From Photobacterium rosenbergii (GTDB lineage: Bacteria; Pseudomonadota; Gammaproteobacteria; Enterobacterales; Vibrionaceae): DNA of 64,000 nucleotides. Location: contig NZ_PYMB01000019.1 in the NCBI RefSeq assembly GCF_003026455.1, positions 32,955 to 96,954 of the forward strand, in the 5' to 3' direction. The notes below the pieces were generated by a model that did not search any database, had not been told where the DNA came from, and was given only the letters and a program-made list of their open reading frames with translations. Of the stretch, positions 61,481 through 64,000 are shown one piece after another; position 1 is the first letter of the stretch; each line of letters opens with the position of its first letter. Both the position numbers and the translations under genes were made by a program.

Positions 61481-62211
61481 GCGTTAGCTCCTTCCAGTGT
61501 GCTGGTTTTTGTCGCTTTTTGTTTTGTTGATTTACCTGATGGCGAGTGGCCATCCTGCAAGCTATATTTTTTGTCCAGTTGTTTGACTACCCGCTGGGTG
61601 ATCAGGGTGATGACCAAATACACAGCTGCAGCGCAGGCATACCAGGTAAAGCTTTCGTGGGTGGCAGCAGCTGTCAGCTGGGCCTGTTTGAGCAAGTCTG
61701 TTACCCCAATCAAGGAGACCAAGGCGGTGTCTTTTAGCAGTACCAGCCACTGGTTGGTCAGGCCGGGCAGGGCATGGCGAACCGCTTGTGGCAGAACAAT
61801 CTTGAAGAATGCCCGTGACTTGCTGATCCCCAATGCACTTGCCGCCTCCCTCTGGCCGTTAGGGACGGCTTTGAGGGCGCCTCGCAAAGTCTGTGAGGCG
61901 TAAGCAGCAAAGATAAGAGAGAGGGCAATCACCCCTGATAAGAACGGGCTGACTTCAATAAAATCTCCGGTCAGCAAGAACAGTACTTGGGTTGAGCCAA
62001 AGAAAATAAACAGTACAACCAATATTTCAGGTAAGCCCCGAAGCACGGTGACCAGCGCCGTTGTTGGCCAAGCAAGGGCACGAAAGCGCGACATCTCACC
62101 ACTGGCAAACAGAACTGCCAAGACTAATCCTACAGTGACGCTGGCCAGGCTTAGCTGGATAGTGACCCAGCTAGCCTCAAGTAGCGTCAGAGCATAACCT
62201 GATAACGCCAT
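61477..62211 (-). CDS. artQ: Arginine-type ABC transporter permease ArtQ
   Basis: A 244-residue permease, partner of ArtM. It begins LSGYALTLLEASWVTIQLSLASVTVGL and has the EAA loop EAASALGISKSRAFFKIVLPQAVRHALP. The C-terminus is a Lys/Ser-rich cytosolic tail of about 40 residues. It starts 3 bases after the artI stop. Confidence 0.95.
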   Translation of the reverse strand: MALSGYALTLLEASWVTIQLSLASVTVGLVLAVLFASGEMSRFRALAWPTTALVTVLRGLPEILVVLFIFFGSTQVLFLLTGDFIEVSPFLSGVIALSLIFAAYASQTLRGALKAVPNGQREAASALGISKSRAFFKIVLPQAVRHALPGLTNQWLVLLKDTALVSLIGVTDLLKQAQLTAAATHESFTWYACAAAVYLVITLITQRVVKQLDKKYSLQDGHSPSGKSTKQKATKTSTLEGANA

Positions 62212-62214
62212 AAA

Positions 62215-62946
62215 TTACTCACCGAAGTACTTGTTGAAGATTTCGTCGTACTGGCCATTGGCTTTAACCGTTTTCAGTGCAGTATTCAGCTTATCCAGCA
62301 GTTCTTGGTTGTCTTTATTGATGGCGATACCAAAACCGTTACCGAAGTATTTAGCATTGGTAACCTGCTCGCCAACATAAACAAGGTTGTCGTTCTTTTT
62401 GAACCACTCGGCAACCACAGCTGTGTCACCGAATACCGAATCGATACGGCCATTTTGCATATCGATGAATGCGTCTTGGTAGCTCGCGTATGGAACAGCA
62501 GTAACACCGTCCAGTTGCTCAGTCAGGTAGCTCTGGTGGGTTGAACCGTTCTGCACGCCAACACGCTTGCCTTTAAGTGCAGCTTGATCGGCAACTTTGC
62601 CATCAAGAGCAACGAAAGCTGCAGAGTTGTCGTAGTATGCATCGGTGAAATTCACGACTTGCTGGCGCTGTTCAGTAATATCAATACCCGAGATAGCTGC
62701 ATCGTAACGACGGAATTTCAAAGCAGGGATCAGGCTATCGAATGGCTGGTTGTGGAAAGAACACTTGGCTTCAATCACGTCACAAAGTGCATTGGCGAGA
62801 TCAACATCAAAGCCCTGAATTTCGTTATTCTCATCAACGTATTCGAATGGGGCGTAAGTTGCTTCCATCGCAAACTTAATTTCTTCCTGAGCGGCTGCAT
62901 TTGCTGAAGCCAAACCAATCAATGTTGCCAATACAATCTTTTTCAT
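62215..62946 (-). CDS. artI: Arginine-type ABC transporter periplasmic binding protein
   Basis: A 243-residue SBP_bac_3 protein. Start at 62946 (MKKIVLATLIGLASANAAAQ; GGAG ribosome binding site) with a clear Sec signal. Mature features are KFAMEATYAPFEYVDENNEIQGFDVDLANALC, SGIDITEQRQQVVNFTDAYYDNSA and GNGFGIAINKDNQELLDKLN. It should bind arginine or another basic amino acid, as ArtI/ArtJ. The longer frame upstream to 63159 is non-coding extension overlapping artP and is excluded. Confidence 0.95.
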   Translation of the reverse strand: MKKIVLATLIGLASANAAAQEEIKFAMEATYAPFEYVDENNEIQGFDVDLANALCDVIEAKCSFHNQPFDSLIPALKFRRYDAAISGIDITEQRQQVVNFTDAYYDNSAAFVALDGKVADQAALKGKRVGVQNGSTHQSYLTEQLDGVTAVPYASYQDAFIDMQNGRIDSVFGDTAVVAEWFKKNDNLVYVGEQVTNAKYFGNGFGIAINKDNQELLDKLNTALKTVKANGQYDEIFNKYFGE

Positions 62947-63037
62947 CGCGATACTCCGTGCGTCGTTAACTGCAGCATCACGATAGGCATGATGCTGGAA
63001 ATAGTGTCTATACCTAAGTTCGAATAGGTAACTAAAT

Positions 63038-63766
63038 TTAGTGTGTGAGGTATTCGGCAAACTCCGGGGTCGAAGGAGTGGTGAAGGCCTCTTTGGTGCC
63101 GTGCTCCACCATGCGGCCTTTTTCAAGGTACAGCACGTGGCTGGCGATTTTCTTGGCAAAGTCCACTTCGTGGGTCACTACGACTTGGGTAATGCCGGTT
63201 TCACTCAGGTCGTTAATAATTTTGACAACCTGGTTAGTAATTTCAGGGTCGAGTGCAGCCGTTGGCTCGTCAAACAACAACACTTCAGGTTTCATCATTA
63301 GGGCACGGGCAATCGCTACCCGCTGTTGTTGGCCGCCTGAGAGTTGCAGTGGCCAAGCATCCGCTTTGTCTGCTAGTTGCAAACGTGTAAGAAGAGCCAT
63401 GGCTTCGTCAGTAGCTTGTTGCTTTGAGATCCCTGCCACTTTCACCGGTGCTTCAATCAGGTTTTCCATTACTGTGAGGTGAGGCCAAAGGTTGTACTGT
63501 TGGAACACCATGCCGACTTTACGTCTTAGCTTCAGTGCTTCTTTTTCGCAGATAGTCTTTGCGAAGTCATAGGCTTCGTTGGCAACCTGAAGCTGGCCGC
63601 TGTTAGCGTTTTCCAGCAAGTTAAGCACCCTTAGCAAAGAGCTTTTACCGGCGCCGCTTGGGCCAAGCAATACCAAGGTTTCGCCTTTGCCACAGGTGAA
63701 TTCAACATCATGAAGAACCTGGGTATCACCATAGAATTTATTAACACTCTTTACTTGAATACTCAT
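63038..63766 (-). CDS. artP: Arginine-type ABC transporter ATP-binding protein ArtP
   Basis: A 242-residue ABC ATPase: Walker A GPSGAGKSS, signature LSGGQQQR, Walker B VLLFDEPTAALD and switch His in VTHEVDFA. Length and sequence fit ArtP. First gene of the operon artPIQM, in the E. coli order P-I-Q-M. Its own promoter must lie to the right, in 63767-64000. Confidence 0.95.
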   Translation of the reverse strand: MSIQVKSVNKFYGDTQVLHDVEFTCGKGETLVLLGPSGAGKSSLLRVLNLLENANSGQLQVANEAYDFAKTICEKEALKLRRKVGMVFQQYNLWPHLTVMENLIEAPVKVAGISKQQATDEAMALLTRLQLADKADAWPLQLSGGQQQRVAIARALMMKPEVLLFDEPTAALDPEITNQVVKIINDLSETGITQVVVTHEVDFAKKIASHVLYLEKGRMVEHGTKEAFTTPSTPEFAEYLTH

Positions 63767-64000
63767 GCTGACTTACTGCATTAATCGTCACTTGATGGTT
63801 ATATTACCCAGAGTGAGATCTTATGCAAGAAAAATGTATAAAAAATTCCGCAGGTTGCATTTTTGTTTGATTTTTGTTCTAAATTTTGTCTTTTATTCAA
63901 TTTAAACCACTGTATTTAAGTGATTAGAGCGACAGATGTGAAAATGGCAAAATAGTGCGGTTTTGTTGTGTGGAATAATTAAGCATCTGAGGTGCGGGGT
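63767..64000. other. AT-rich region upstream of artP, to the window edge
   Basis: About 234 bases; AT-rich and promoter-like. No convincing ARG box was found. No gene seen; the next gene lies outside the window. Confidence 0.35.

Noticed and set aside
62947..63159. 71-residue N-terminal extension of the art binding protein
   Set aside because: It overlaps the artP coding sequence and precedes a normal signal peptide with a good ribosome binding site.
63800..63960. ARG box upstream of artP
   Set aside because: AT-rich stretches resemble TNTGAAT-N4-ATTCANA only with wrong spacing or several mismatches.
1..64000. Prophage, integron or insertion sequence
   Set aside because: No integrase, transposase, phage structural gene or attC-like cluster was recognised; genes fit core chromosome functions.

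Overview
The window looks like chromosomal DNA from a marine gammaproteobacterium of the family Vibrionaceae. The gene content fits Vibrio, Photobacterium or Grimontia-type genomes: a secreted multi-domain GH18 chitinase, a torECA trimethylamine-N-oxide (TMAO) respiration operon, galETKM, several large c-di-GMP proteins, GltS and Aap/Art amino-acid uptake systems. The genus is not fixed by what can be read here. No rRNA, tRNA, insertion sequence, prophage, integron or CRISPR array was recognised. Most of the window reads as ordinary core chromosome.

Layout. 1-6.7 kb: the 3' part of a large secreted protein with prealbumin/SpaA-like folds (cut by the window edge), a GAF-PAS-GGDEF-EAL protein, a HAD phosphatase and a small conserved protein. 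7.1-9.5 kb: alanine dehydrogenase and a murein L,D-transpeptidase-like protein, facing each other across a gap that holds two different 7-bp tandem arrays. 10-13.2 kb: the chitinase. 13.5-19.6 kb: a block resembling the E. coli ycc region (DUF2057/YccT-like, RlmI, AcyP, TusE, YccA), with a TSUP-family permease and a chemotaxis receptor inserted. 19.8-24.2 kb: a polar amino-acid ABC operon, aapJQMP. 24.4-31.7 kb: a MauG-like di-haem peroxidase, an OFA-family MFS carrier, a DUF465 protein, GltS and a small unknown protein.

31.7-34.8 kb: a membrane-bound GGDEF-EAL protein. 35.2-39.9 kb: galETKM, preceded by a consensus GalR operator and an adjacent CRP site spaced much as in E. coli galE. 40-43.5 kb: small unknown genes, a GntR/UTRA regulator and a divergent GH1 6-phospho-beta-glucosidase with a perfect 16-bp palindrome between them. 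44-46.2 kb: a protein with two solute-binding domains fused to GGDEF. 46.2-49.7 kb: a CusRS-like two-component pair next to a small secreted protein, then glyoxalase-fold and GFA-fold enzymes. 49.9-56.1 kb: outer-membrane, secreted and lipoprotein genes of unknown role, together with galR and an HD-domain hydrolase. 56.3-60.3 kb: torECA, including a 58-residue TorE. 60.8-63.8 kb: an arginine-type ABC operon, artPIQM.

Themes. (i) Amino-acid capture and use: Aap, Art, GltS, Ald. (ii) Sugar and chitin use: chitinase, gal operon with its own regulator about 16 kb away, GH1 enzyme. (iii) Anaerobic TMAO respiration. (iv) Signalling: three diguanylate-cyclase-type proteins, one chemoreceptor and one two-component system. 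The observations most worth a second look are the paired heptamer arrays, the predicted inner-membrane lipoprotein form of AapJ with a coiled-coil tether, a hairpin that encloses the first AUG of aapQ, the palindrome in front of the GH1 gene, and several small conserved-looking proteins without a recognised family. No clearly new multi-gene system could be demonstrated from sequence alone.
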